DNA of 5,070 nt from Oscillospiraceae bacterium. GTDB lineage: Bacteria > Bacillota > Clostridia > Oscillospirales > Ruminococcaceae. This document shows positions 1 through 5,070 of this stretch, one piece after another. Numbering within the stretch: the first letter of the stretch is position 1; every line of letters begins with the position of its first letter. Where the stretch lies: assembly GCA_020024215.1 (NCBI GenBank), contig JAHHUC010000102.1, positions 1 through 5,070 on the forward strand, read 5' to 3'. The translations under genes and the position numbers were made by a program. The notes under the pieces are model-generated. The model was not told the origin of the DNA and searched no databases. It was given only the letters and a program-made list of their open reading frames with translations.

Positions 1-112
1 ATTTGTTGTAGTCTTTAAGCGAAAAGGCAACCTTTATAATCAGAGCCGCAGAAATTAAACCGACAATAATTGTCACATAGTCAATATATTTAACTACATT
101 TTTCTTAGTCAT
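1..112 (-). CDS. Small membrane protein, N-terminal fragment (runs off the window)
   Basis: This reading frame is open from an ATG at 110-112 to the window edge and gives 37 residues, beginning MTKKNVVKYIDYVTIIVGL. A GAGGGG ribosome binding site sits at 118-123, 5 nt before the ATG, which is the main reason to accept so short a fragment. After a positively charged start (KK, K) there is one hydrophobic stretch at about residues 13-29, followed by polar residues (SLKDYNK). This is a membrane anchor or uncleaved signal with the N terminus probably inside. It begins 32 bp after the stop of the secreted-protein gene at 145-507, with no terminator between them, so the two are probably co-transcribed. 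I do not recognise the family. It could be a partner, immunity-type or export-related protein for the secreted product, but nothing in the fragment shows that. Confidence 0.7.
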   Translation of the reverse strand, partial: MTKKNVVKYIDYVTIIVGLISAALIIKVAFSLKDYNK

Positions 113-144
113 AATAACCCCTCATTTTTGACATATATACGCCT

Positions 145-507
145 TTATTTTCCTAAATTGTCTATACATATAAATACGGGTACACCTTTATATTTTTTTC
201 CAACAGTAACTCTGCCTGTACCACTTATATTCCAAGAATCAATTATTGTCCACCCATTTCCATCATTTTCACACAACAGCAACTCCCCACTTATCTTTGC
301 ACTTGATTCTTTTGCCTTTACAGACGTGCTTACAGATATTAAATTTTTTTTATTGCTGATATTGACATTGGCTAAAGACGTTTGTTCCCATAATGGCTGT
401 ATTGTTTCTTTTGCAAATGAAACAATATTGATCCCAATCGTTGCAATCAGCATTATTGCAGCTAAGCTTCCTGTAAGTATACTTGAAAATAAAACTTTCT
501 TTTTCAT
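145..507 (-). CDS. Small secreted protein of unknown function, DUF6147-like
   Basis: A 120-residue protein with a typical export signal: MKKK, a hydrophobic core at about residues 7-30, then SFAKETIQP, with likely cleavage near residues 32-33 (AK-E). The mature part is short and beta-rich. Its middle (about 60-106: SVSTSVKAKESSAKISGELLL, then W, then SWNISGTGRVTVGKKYKG) has the alternating pattern of small secreted Clostridia proteins in which a Lys/Ser-rich strand is followed by a W-x-x-x-x-SW-SGTG hairpin; I match this from memory to DUF6147-like proteins. Those homologues usually run on through another strand, whereas this one stops soon after YKGVP, so the C terminus may be shortened. AGGAGG lies at 516-521, 8 nt from the ATG, but within a long hairpin that also contains a candidate ECF promoter. 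The gene follows a sigma/anti-sigma pair and is a likely target of that sigma factor. The cell-surface function is unknown. Confidence 0.8.
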   Translation of the reverse strand: MKKKVLFSSILTGSLAAIMLIATIGINIVSFAKETIQPLWEQTSLANVNISNKKNLISVSTSVKAKESSAKISGELLLCENDGNGWTIIDSWNISGTGRVTVGKKYKGVPVFICIDNLGK

Positions 508-509
508 AT

Positions 510-565
510 AAAAATCCTCCTGCTTTTATTGTTTTCACCCTTATAACGTAAGCAGGAGGATTTTT
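510..565 (-). promoter_or_regulatory. 16-bp perfect inverted repeat sequestering the SD of the secreted-protein gene
   Basis: The arms at 510-525 and 550-565 are exact reverse complements and enclose a 24-nt loop (526-549). In minus-strand RNA the 5' arm reads AAAAATCCTCCTGCTT, which is an anti-SD, and the 3' arm reads AAGCAGGAGGATTTTT, which contains the AGGAGG of the gene at 145-507. The 3' arm ends in a run of five T, so the structure also resembles an intrinsic terminator for the sigma/anti-sigma transcript, which stops only 10 bp upstream. RNA that reads through from the anti-sigma gene would form the hairpin and either terminate or mask the SD. The repeat is seen directly; its regulatory role is inferred. 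The large loop makes it less compact than a standard terminator. Confidence 0.75.
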
Positions 566-571
566 GCGACA
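541..571 (-). promoter_or_regulatory. Candidate ECF-type promoter for the secreted-protein gene
   Basis: On the minus strand TGTCGCAAA (563-571) is followed by CGTTATAA (541-548). Measured from GTCGCA to CGTTAT the spacer is 16 nt, the spacing expected of ECF promoters, whose -10 often begins CGT. A -35 with a GCAAA core is not the classic GGAAC form, so the match is partial; it resembles motifs I associate with Clostridia ECF30-like sigma factors, without being able to verify this. The -10 lies in the loop of the surrounding inverted repeat, so a transcript starting about 7 nt downstream would carry a leader of roughly 25-30 nt holding only the SD arm. The nearest sigma-A reading (TCGCAA, 17 nt, TTATAA) is weaker. 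Confidence 0.5.
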
Positions 572-574
572 TAT

Positions 575-1522
575 TTATATGAAAATATTTTCACAAAATT
601 CTATTATATTTTTTGGTGATAAATTAGAAATCACTGTAAATCCTATGTTATATTTTTCAAATGTGACATATATTTCATTTCCTTTTCTCCATGTATAGGC
701 TTTCTTGTCTCCTATCATTATCTCCTCTATATCTATTCCCTCTGTATCAAGATTTACAGTATTATTTACTGTTCTTGCATGGAGGTAAATAAACTTATCT
801 TCATTTTCAAATTGATATACAGCAACAGGATCTGCAACATTTTTTTCTGTTAATGATAACTTTTCAGGCAAATAATTAAACTTTATATTTTCAAGAACTT
901 TAAAATCTACATCAGCACTGCTCTGATTTTCTATTGCAAATGAACTGTATTTCGGAAATGTCTTTACTATCCACCTATATATTTCTTCTCTTAACTCTGC
1001 ATTTACAGATATGGCAAGACCTAAGCTCAAAACGGATGCAAGAACTACTATTACAGCTTTTTTGATGACTGATTTATTTTTTGAATGTGTGTTTATTCCC
1101 ATATCTTCCAATCGGCGTCTTTGTTTGAATGAAAGAATAATGTCTTTTGAAATATCCGTTTCTTCATCATTGATATATTTCATAAAGGCTATTTTTGATG
1201 CATCTTTCAAAGATTCTTCTGATATTTTCTGATTTTCAGAAAGATTCATAGACAATGCCAGCAAAAGCTCTGCAAATTTATATTTATCAGCTGCATTCTC
1301 AATATCAAGAATACGCTCTGTCTCCCTTGGGCCTATATTATAAATTTCCTTCATAAAAAGCAGGGCTTTTAAATCCTCTGGTAAACCATATATTCTTTCA
1401 GCCAACATATTTTTATCAAATATACAAACTTCCCTTTTATCCTTTTGGTGACATTCGTTTTTCCATTCATCCATCATGGATTTTTTTAGGCCGGATTTTA
1501 AAATTTCTCTGTTGCTATTCAT
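575..1522 (-). CDS. Putative membrane anti-sigma factor with DUF4367-like extracytoplasmic domain
   Basis: A 315-residue protein whose ATG overlaps the end of the sigma-factor gene by 8 bp, with GGGAGGG at 1534-1540 (11 nt spacing). Translation is therefore probably coupled, which favours a sigma/anti-sigma pair. Residues 1-150 are charged and predicted cytoplasmic. A single membrane helix lies at about 154-174 (VIKKAVIVVLASVLSLGLAI). The outer part ends in a DUF4367-like domain at about 213-313, starting FNYLPEKLSL and finishing with GNEIYVTFEKYNIGFTVISN and a short helix, as in other proteins encoded beside Firmicutes ECF sigma factors. Residues 47-90 (LPEDLKALLFMKEIYNIGPR onward) resemble sigma region 4, which is unusual for an anti-sigma factor. 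No zinc-binding HxxxCxxC motif is present. The likely role is to hold the sigma factor at the membrane until an envelope signal releases it; the signal is unknown. Confidence 0.75.
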   Translation of the reverse strand: MNSNREILKSGLKKSMMDEWKNECHQKDKREVCIFDKNMLAERIYGLPEDLKALLFMKEIYNIGPRETERILDIENAADKYKFAELLLALSMNLSENQKISEESLKDASKIAFMKYINDEETDISKDIILSFKQRRRLEDMGINTHSKNKSVIKKAVIVVLASVLSLGLAISVNAELREEIYRWIVKTFPKYSSFAIENQSSADVDFKVLENIKFNYLPEKLSLTEKNVADPVAVYQFENEDKFIYLHARTVNNTVNLDTEGIDIEEIMIGDKKAYTWRKGNEIYVTFEKYNIGFTVISNLSPKNIIEFCENIFI

Positions 1523-2066
1523 TTGTTGTTATGCCCTCCCTTTCACAAAATTCTTTCAGCTTATCAAGTGCTCTTTCTGCCCTTTTTCTTGCTGCCTGCT
1601 CTGTCATGTTCACATATTTGCAAATTTCCCTATACGGCATATCCTCTCCATAGTAAAGCTGTAAAATGGTTCTGTCCTTATATTTCAGCTTTGAAAGAAA
1701 TTCCTGCAGGCTTTCGCTTTTCAGCTTTGACAACACATCATCCTCCAAAGAATCTATCGAATCATCCACATTGTCCATTTCATCAGACAGCAGCAGCTTT
1801 TTTTCCTTACGCAGCAAATCTGTTGAAGCATTTTTCACTATTACAACGCAGAACCCCACCCTTTCGTGACATGGAATTTCAGAAATTCTTTCAATATTAT
1901 TGATTATTTTTAAAAAAGCCTCTGCAACTGCATCCTCCGCCTTTTCCCTGGAATGTAAAATGCCGTTGGAAACATTTAAAAAGAAGGCATAATTTTCCTT
2001 ATACAGCTCATCTACAATTTTTTTAAAATCCGCAGAAAGTGTGTTAATCATTAAAAGAAAAAACAA
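1515..2066 (-). CDS. ECF-type RNA polymerase sigma factor (ECF30-like)
   Basis: A 183-residue two-domain sigma factor. Region 2 spans about 18-90: ELYKENYAFFLNVSNGIL, then the EKAEDAVAEAFLKI core that binds RNA polymerase, then the -10 recognition helix and STDLLRKEKK. After an acidic linker (about 93-113), region 4 spans about 117-172, with the helix-turn-helix at MPYREICKYVNMTEQAARKR for -35 recognition. The length is normal for an ECF factor. I chose the TTG start at 2064-2066: GGGGGG at 2073-2078 is 6 nt away, while the next ATG (2049-2051) has no SD at a usable distance, and the extra FFLLMINTLS matches the hydrophobic N terminus of ECF30-like relatives as I recall them. The gene is co-transcribed with the overlapping anti-sigma gene. 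It likely directs transcription of the secreted-protein gene downstream, and perhaps of distant genes. Confidence 0.88.
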   Translation of the reverse strand: MFFLLMINTLSADFKKIVDELYKENYAFFLNVSNGILHSREKAEDAVAEAFLKIINNIERISEIPCHERVGFCVVIVKNASTDLLRKEKKLLLSDEMDNVDDSIDSLEDDVLSKLKSESLQEFLSKLKYKDRTILQLYYGEDMPYREICKYVNMTEQAARKRAERALDKLKEFCEREGITTNE

Positions 2067-2068
2067 AC

Positions 2069-2080
2069 CTATCCCCCCAT
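2069..2080 (-). promoter_or_regulatory. G-rich SD for the TTG start, overlapping a three-codon mini-ORF
   Basis: The minus strand reads ATGGGGGGATAGGTTTG. The six-G run at 2073-2078 lies 6 nt before the TTG of the sigma gene and is the only SD-like sequence nearby. The same bases spell ATG-GGG-GGA-TAG (2069-2080), a minimal reading frame that stops 2 nt before the TTG. Whether the mini-ORF is translated is unknown; it has no SD of its own and may be chance. Confidence 0.45.
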
Positions 2081-2124
2081 TTTATTATTTTTAAATAAAT
2101 TTGTTATTTTTTTATCCTGATTCA

Positions 2125-2153
2125 ATTATACTTATATTCTTTTATCTTGACTA
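2125..2153 (-). promoter_or_regulatory. Candidate sigma-A promoter of the sigma/anti-sigma operon
   Basis: On the minus strand TAGTCA (2148-2153, four of six matches to TTGACA) precedes a perfect TATAAT (2125-2130) with a 17-nt spacer. It lies about 60 bp before the TTG start of the sigma gene and downstream of the terminator of the preceding operon, the place where a promoter is needed. The region is very AT-rich, so chance matches are likely. No copy of the TGTCGCAAA/CGTTATAA pair found before the secreted-protein gene is seen here, so direct autoregulation by the same motif is not supported. Confidence 0.45.
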
Positions 2154-2194
2154 TCCGCAAATTATAAGATTTTTTACACACAATAATGTATATT

Positions 2195-2232
2195 TTAAAA
2201 AAAGAACAGCGTTCAAAGTGAACACTGTTCTT
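2195..2232 (-). terminator. Intrinsic terminator of the nuclease/OB-fold lipoprotein operon
   Basis: In minus-strand RNA the stem pairs AAGAACAGUGUUC (2220-2232) with GAACGCUGUUCUU (2202-2214): 13 bp with one G-U wobble and a 5-nt loop (2215-2219). The 3' arm runs directly into a T tract (the A run at 2197-2203 on the plus strand). It lies 38 bp beyond the stop of the lipoprotein gene. The opposite strand has no comparable T tract, so it acts on minus-strand transcription. Confidence 0.88.
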
Positions 2233-2270
2233 AAAAGAATTATTGAATTATAAGTTTAAATTTGCCCTCA

Positions 2271-2993
2271 CTAAGCCGCCAGCTGACAGCCCTTGTCAAA
2301 CTCTATTGTGCCCTTATAATTCTTTATAATGCCCTTGACTGTTATCTCGTCACCCTCGGATAATTTATCCGCACCCTCGCCGGATAGACGATAGCACAAA
2401 ATAGGCTTATCTTCAAGAGCACCAACCTGAATCAAAACAGAAATATTTTTGTATTCGGGATTGTAGGGGGTGTCTATCTTTACAATTTTTCCGGTGAGTG
2501 TAAGCTCGCCTTCAACTGAAAGACCGTCCTGAAGCTTATAAACAGCTTCAACTATCTCTTCGTTGCTCATGCCCTCAGTGATGACAATTGCAGCAGGAAC
2601 CTTCTGAGCAAAGCTCACCACTTCCTTGTTGCCCTTATCATCCGAAATTTCCGCTGTAAGGTTGAAATTAAGCTCCTCAGGATTTTTCTCGTCAATGTCA
2701 ACCTTTACCATTCCGCTTTCGGTGCTTTCAAACTTTACAGTGTCAGAATCAGCCTTCCACTCCACCTTATAAGAAGCTTCGCCGACTGTAACCTTGCCCA
2801 CAACCTCAAAATCCTCAGCTCGTGTGGCAGGCATGGTCCTGTACATTGCAGAAAGATATTCCTTGGCAGAAGCTATATCGGAATTTTCATCAGCCTTGCT
2901 GACATTCTCGGTATTCTGAGCCTGCTGGCCGCAGCCTGCCATCGCAGACATACACATAGCAAGCGCAAGCATAAATACAGTAATCTTTTTCAT
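2271..2993 (-). CDS. Surface lipoprotein with atrophied Ig-like domain and OB fold
   Basis: A 240-residue lipoprotein. The signal MKKITVFMLALAMCMSAMAG ends at a lipobox (MAG-C), with lipidation at Cys21, followed by a short polar linker (22-40). Residues about 41-132 fit the atrophied bacterial Ig-like domain common in Clostridia surface proteins (SAKEYL..., YKVEW, LTAEI, then a closing strand). Residues about 150-238 form an OB-fold-like domain: SNEEIVEAVYKL, LTLTGKIVKIDTPY, DKPILCYRLSGEGADKL, then DEITVKGIIKNYKGTIEF, a module I recognise from many Clostridia exported proteins. No enzymatic motif is visible, so a binding or structural role outside the membrane is likely. AAGGAG lies 7 nt before the ATG. 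The gene begins 17 bp after the thermonuclease stop and is the last gene before the terminator. Nucleic-acid binding in support of the nuclease is an inference; OB folds can also bind sugars or proteins. Confidence 0.82.
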   Translation of the reverse strand: MKKITVFMLALAMCMSAMAGCGQQAQNTENVSKADENSDIASAKEYLSAMYRTMPATRAEDFEVVGKVTVGEASYKVEWKADSDTVKFESTESGMVKVDIDEKNPEELNFNLTAEISDDKGNKEVVSFAQKVPAAIVITEGMSNEEIVEAVYKLQDGLSVEGELTLTGKIVKIDTPYNPEYKNISVLIQVGALEDKPILCYRLSGEGADKLSEGDEITVKGIIKNYKGTIEFDKGCQLAA

Positions 2994-3010
2994 ATTCTGC
3001 TCCTTAATAA

Positions 3011-4348
3011 TTAGTTTGTGATTTTAATATCCTTTGCAGAAAATACCTTTATCTGGTAATTTCCGTCAAAGCTATCCACAATTCCTCTTACTTCAATATT
3101 TTTGCCTTTGTAGGCATCCTCTCCTATAAGCTTGCCGTTTTCATCCTTCAAAGCCGCTGTTCTTATGCTGACAGCAAGATTATCAGAAACACACTCTAAG
3201 GTCATTGCGCCATAGGAGGAGCTGTCTTTATTATTGTTCATAACTGCATCTTTTACATAAAGATTTTTCATCGTTACAGAAGATGCCATAGCAAGATAGG
3301 CATAATCAAAGCTTTTTTTCTCATCGCCTTCAATTATTTCCACCTTTTTATTCAAAAGCATATCGGCTGTTATGGGTGTAAAGGAAATTTCATTCCCCTC
3401 GCTGAGCTTTTTGATATTATCCGGATCATCCGGCTTCATGGCACGATAGCTTATTCCGGAAATCTGATATGCCTGACCTGCCTCATAATAGGAAACTGTG
3501 CCCACTATCCGCACACCATTTCCCACCGTGAGAATATCCAAGCCGTCACCTGAAAGATTAAAGCCGTAATAAACAGGTATTCCAAAGGTTATGCCGGTAT
3601 CCTTATCAAAGCTTTGCACATAAACTCCGTTTTTGCTGTGCTTTGAAACCACTCCCTCAAATGCCACCTTTGAGCCTATATAGCTTTCTATATTGCACCT
3701 CAATTCCTTTAAGCTTAGCTCTATTGCATCGCCGTAAAAAAATTGGGGGTCCTTTTCGTTGGAAAATATATTCAGCTTTTTATCCTTTGCATGGCTCAAG
3801 GCCTTCATGCAGAAATCTCCATAGCGGTTGTTTGCGCTGGAGGAGCCGACTGCCAAGCCGTTTTGAAGAAGCTCCACATTGAGATTGCGATAGGGCGCAT
3901 CGGCAGCTTGTCTGTACCATACCCAAACCAGATATCTGTCACCTGTGGAATCAACATTCCAAGAGCCTGTGTCCGACTCAATGATTATTGAATCCGCCGC
4001 AGACAGCCTATTTTGAGTAAAGCTTGAGGCAGCCTTGCCGTATTCTTCAATCTTTCCGGTGGATTCCGGTGTATCCACAGCCAAAAATCTGGCTTTTAAA
4101 ATCTCATCCTGTGAAATGGATTTTGGCACATTAAAATGAACGGTGTCACCATCTACAAAATCCCTGACAGTTACCTCCTGCTTTATTGTGGCAGAGTTCA
4201 TGTCAAGGCGCGGCTCATAGAATGATTCTGAAGCTTCTGATGAGTCAATGTCATCAAGGGAAGCCTTTGGGGAATCAGAATTCTGACACCCCAAAAGAAC
4301 AGCACAGGCCAAAAGTAAAACCGAACAGCCCTTTAAAAATTTATTCAT
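3011..4348 (-). CDS. Lipid-anchored thermonuclease (staphylococcal nuclease family) with OB-fold tail
   Basis: A 445-residue lipoprotein. The signal MNKFLKGCSVLLLACAVLLG precedes Cys21 (lipobox LLG-C), then a Ser/Asp/Glu-rich linker to about 55. The nuclease domain spans about 57-197. Catalytic and calcium-binding residues match S. aureus nuclease: VDGDT (Asp68 for Asp21), ARFLAVDTPE (Arg87 for Arg35, Asp92 for Asp40, Thr93, Glu95 for Glu43) and GDR (Arg138 for Arg87). The YGKAASSFTQNRL helix and the LNVELLQNGLA and KLNIFS ending are also typical. It should therefore cleave DNA and RNA outside the membrane with Ca2+. Residues about 205-303 and 325-445 look like two OB-fold-type domains (VAFEGVVSK...VRIVGTVSYYEAGQAYQISG; NIEVRGIVDSFDGNYQIKVF), an extension beyond the usual roughly 150-residue nuclease. 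No good SD precedes the ATG; the stop of the solute-binding gene is 13 bp upstream, so translation may be coupled. Confidence 0.92.
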   Translation of the reverse strand: MNKFLKGCSVLLLACAVLLGCQNSDSPKASLDDIDSSEASESFYEPRLDMNSATIKQEVTVRDFVDGDTVHFNVPKSISQDEILKARFLAVDTPESTGKIEEYGKAASSFTQNRLSAADSIIIESDTGSWNVDSTGDRYLVWVWYRQAADAPYRNLNVELLQNGLAVGSSSANNRYGDFCMKALSHAKDKKLNIFSNEKDPQFFYGDAIELSLKELRCNIESYIGSKVAFEGVVSKHSKNGVYVQSFDKDTGITFGIPVYYGFNLSGDGLDILTVGNGVRIVGTVSYYEAGQAYQISGISYRAMKPDDPDNIKKLSEGNEISFTPITADMLLNKKVEIIEGDEKKSFDYAYLAMASSVTMKNLYVKDAVMNNNKDSSSYGAMTLECVSDNLAVSIRTAALKDENGKLIGEDAYKGKNIEVRGIVDSFDGNYQIKVFSAKDIKITN

Positions 4349-4361
4349 AGCTTAAATTCTA

Positions 4362-5070
4362 TTAGCTGGCGTATTCACACTCTGCCACTGCATCCTCAAA
4401 TGCCTTGTCTATCTGTGCATCCAAATTGTCGCCCTTTGCTGTGAGAACCTTTACCATAAGAGCGCCTACCTGCTCACGGGCAGCGGAGGAGCCATTGAAT
4501 GCAGGTGATGTGTAGTAGGCATCAACCTGCTCCATGCATACCTTTGCAGAAAGAGCAGCGATATATTTTCCGCCGTCGGCATTTGCCAAAAATTCTGCAT
4601 AGGCAGGGTTTTGAGCAACGGACTTGATAACAGGAACATATCCGGAAGCCATAGCAAACTCAGCCTGGAAATCAACATTTGTTGTGAGGAACTTTGCAAA
4701 CAGCCAGGATGCAACAACCTCCTGCTTGTTGGGGTTGTTGAAAATGCAGAGGTTGGGGCCCTGAGAAATAACCTTCTGGTTGTCCTCGCTAACCTGAGGC
4801 ATTCTTGCAGCGCCTACCTCAAAGAGATAATTTCCTGCATCATCGGCAGCAGGTCTTTGATGTGTGGCACCGGCAGAGGAACCGATGGACATATAGCTTC
4901 TTGTTCCCTCGGTTGAGGTGAACAATCCGGAGGTATAGCCGCCGTAAATCTTCTGTGTTGTCAGATAGCCCTTCTGATACCAGTCGTTAAATTCCTTTAC
5001 AAATGCCTTGTTTTCGGGATTGTTAAAAAGATAATGGTCGCCTGTTGCGCTTGTATAGGGTGTCTTATAC
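4362..5070 (-). CDS. ABC-transporter solute-binding protein (family 1), C-terminal part
   Basis: The frame is open from the window edge to a TAA at 4362-4364 and gives 235 residues; the N terminus with its signal lies outside. An apparent TTG start at 4923-4925 is internal, since the frame continues upstream without a stop (YKTPYTSATGDHYLF..., FVKEFNDWYQKGYLT). The pattern is that of a family 1 (MalE/UgpB-like) extracellular binding protein: a KEFNDWYQKGYLT helix, FEVGAARMPQ, a hinge strand (SQGPNLCIFNNPNKQEVVASWLFAKFLT, where the protein closes on its ligand), and GYVPVIKSV before the C-terminal helices. The ligand cannot be told from this fragment; sugars, glycerol phosphodiesters and oligosaccharides are all family substrates. 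It is directly followed by a nuclease gene instead of permeases, which may lie upstream beyond the window. Confidence 0.88.
   Translation of the reverse strand, partial: YKTPYTSATGDHYLFNNPENKAFVKEFNDWYQKGYLTTQKIYGGYTSGLFTSTEGTRSYMSIGSSAGATHQRPAADDAGNYLFEVGAARMPQVSEDNQKVISQGPNLCIFNNPNKQEVVASWLFAKFLTTNVDFQAEFAMASGYVPVIKSVAQNPAYAEFLANADGGKYIAALSAKVCMEQVDAYYTSPAFNGSSAAREQVGALMVKVLTAKGDNLDAQIDKAFEDAVAECEYAS

Noticed and set aside
128..511. Plus-strand open frame of 127 codons opposite the secreted-protein gene
   Set aside because: It lies antisense to a gene with an export signal and a perfect SD, has no SD of its own, and its product looks like a shadow translation. Other plus-strand frames at 1011-1232, 1476-1903, 3643-3991 and 4611-4916 fail for the same reasons.
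581..592. Perfect 12-bp palindrome GAAAATATTTTC at the end of the anti-sigma gene
   Set aside because: Composed almost entirely of A and T inside AT-rich coding sequence; expected by chance and not linked to a promoter.
1420..1455. Cys-His residues near the anti-sigma N terminus (C24, H25, C33) as a zinc-binding anti-sigma motif
   Set aside because: The spacing does not match the HxxxCxxC pattern of zinc-binding anti-sigma factors.
2161..2189. Second TATAAT (2161-2166, minus strand) as an alternative promoter for the sigma operon
   Set aside because: The sequence 17 nt upstream (ACATTA) is a poor -35, and the region is AT-rich; the 2125-2153 pair fits better.
4466..4717. Minus-strand 83-codon frame inside the solute-binding protein gene
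   Set aside because: Alternate-frame shadow of a well-supported gene; no SD and no recognisable domain.
4923..4925. TTG as the start of the solute-binding protein
   Set aside because: The frame continues upstream to the window edge with family-like residues, there is no SD, and starting here would remove the signal and half the protein.

Overview
The window reads as low-GC Firmicutes DNA, most likely an anaerobic gut-type Clostridia (Oscillospiraceae or Lachnospiraceae-like). The evidence is AT-rich coding sequence, strong AGGAGG-type ribosome binding sites, Gram-positive lipoprotein signals, an ECF30-like sigma factor with a DUF4367-like membrane partner, and surface lipoproteins built from atrophied Ig-like and OB-fold modules. 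All genes that can be supported lie on the minus strand, so transcription runs from high to low coordinates. No tRNA, rRNA, CRISPR array or insertion sequence is visible.

Right-hand block (5070 down to 2271): the C-terminal 235 residues of an ABC-transporter solute-binding protein, then a lipid-anchored thermonuclease (staphylococcal nuclease family) with all expected catalytic residues, then a lipoprotein carrying an Ig-like domain and an OB fold. The gaps are 13 and 17 bp, which indicates one operon, and it ends at a clear intrinsic terminator (2195-2232). Together the three encode surface-exposed proteins that could capture or cut extracellular nucleic acid, or a related ligand, outside the membrane.

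Intergenic segment (2067-2270): the terminator of the right-hand operon, followed by an AT-rich stretch with a plausible housekeeping promoter and an SD that favours a TTG start for the sigma factor.

Left-hand block (2066 down to 1): an ECF sigma factor overlaps its putative membrane anti-sigma factor by 8 bp. A small secreted protein and the start of a small membrane protein follow. Between the anti-sigma gene and the secreted-protein gene is an unusual compact element. A perfect 16-bp inverted repeat puts the SD of the secreted-protein gene in its 3' arm and an anti-SD in its 5' arm, and an ECF-like promoter is nested so that its spacer is the 5' arm and its -10 is in the loop. Read-through RNA from the sigma operon would carry both arms and be silenced, whereas RNA started at the nested promoter would lack the anti-SD arm and be translatable. 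This is the most interesting signal in the window. The left block is visibly more AT-rich than the right block, so the two may have different histories.
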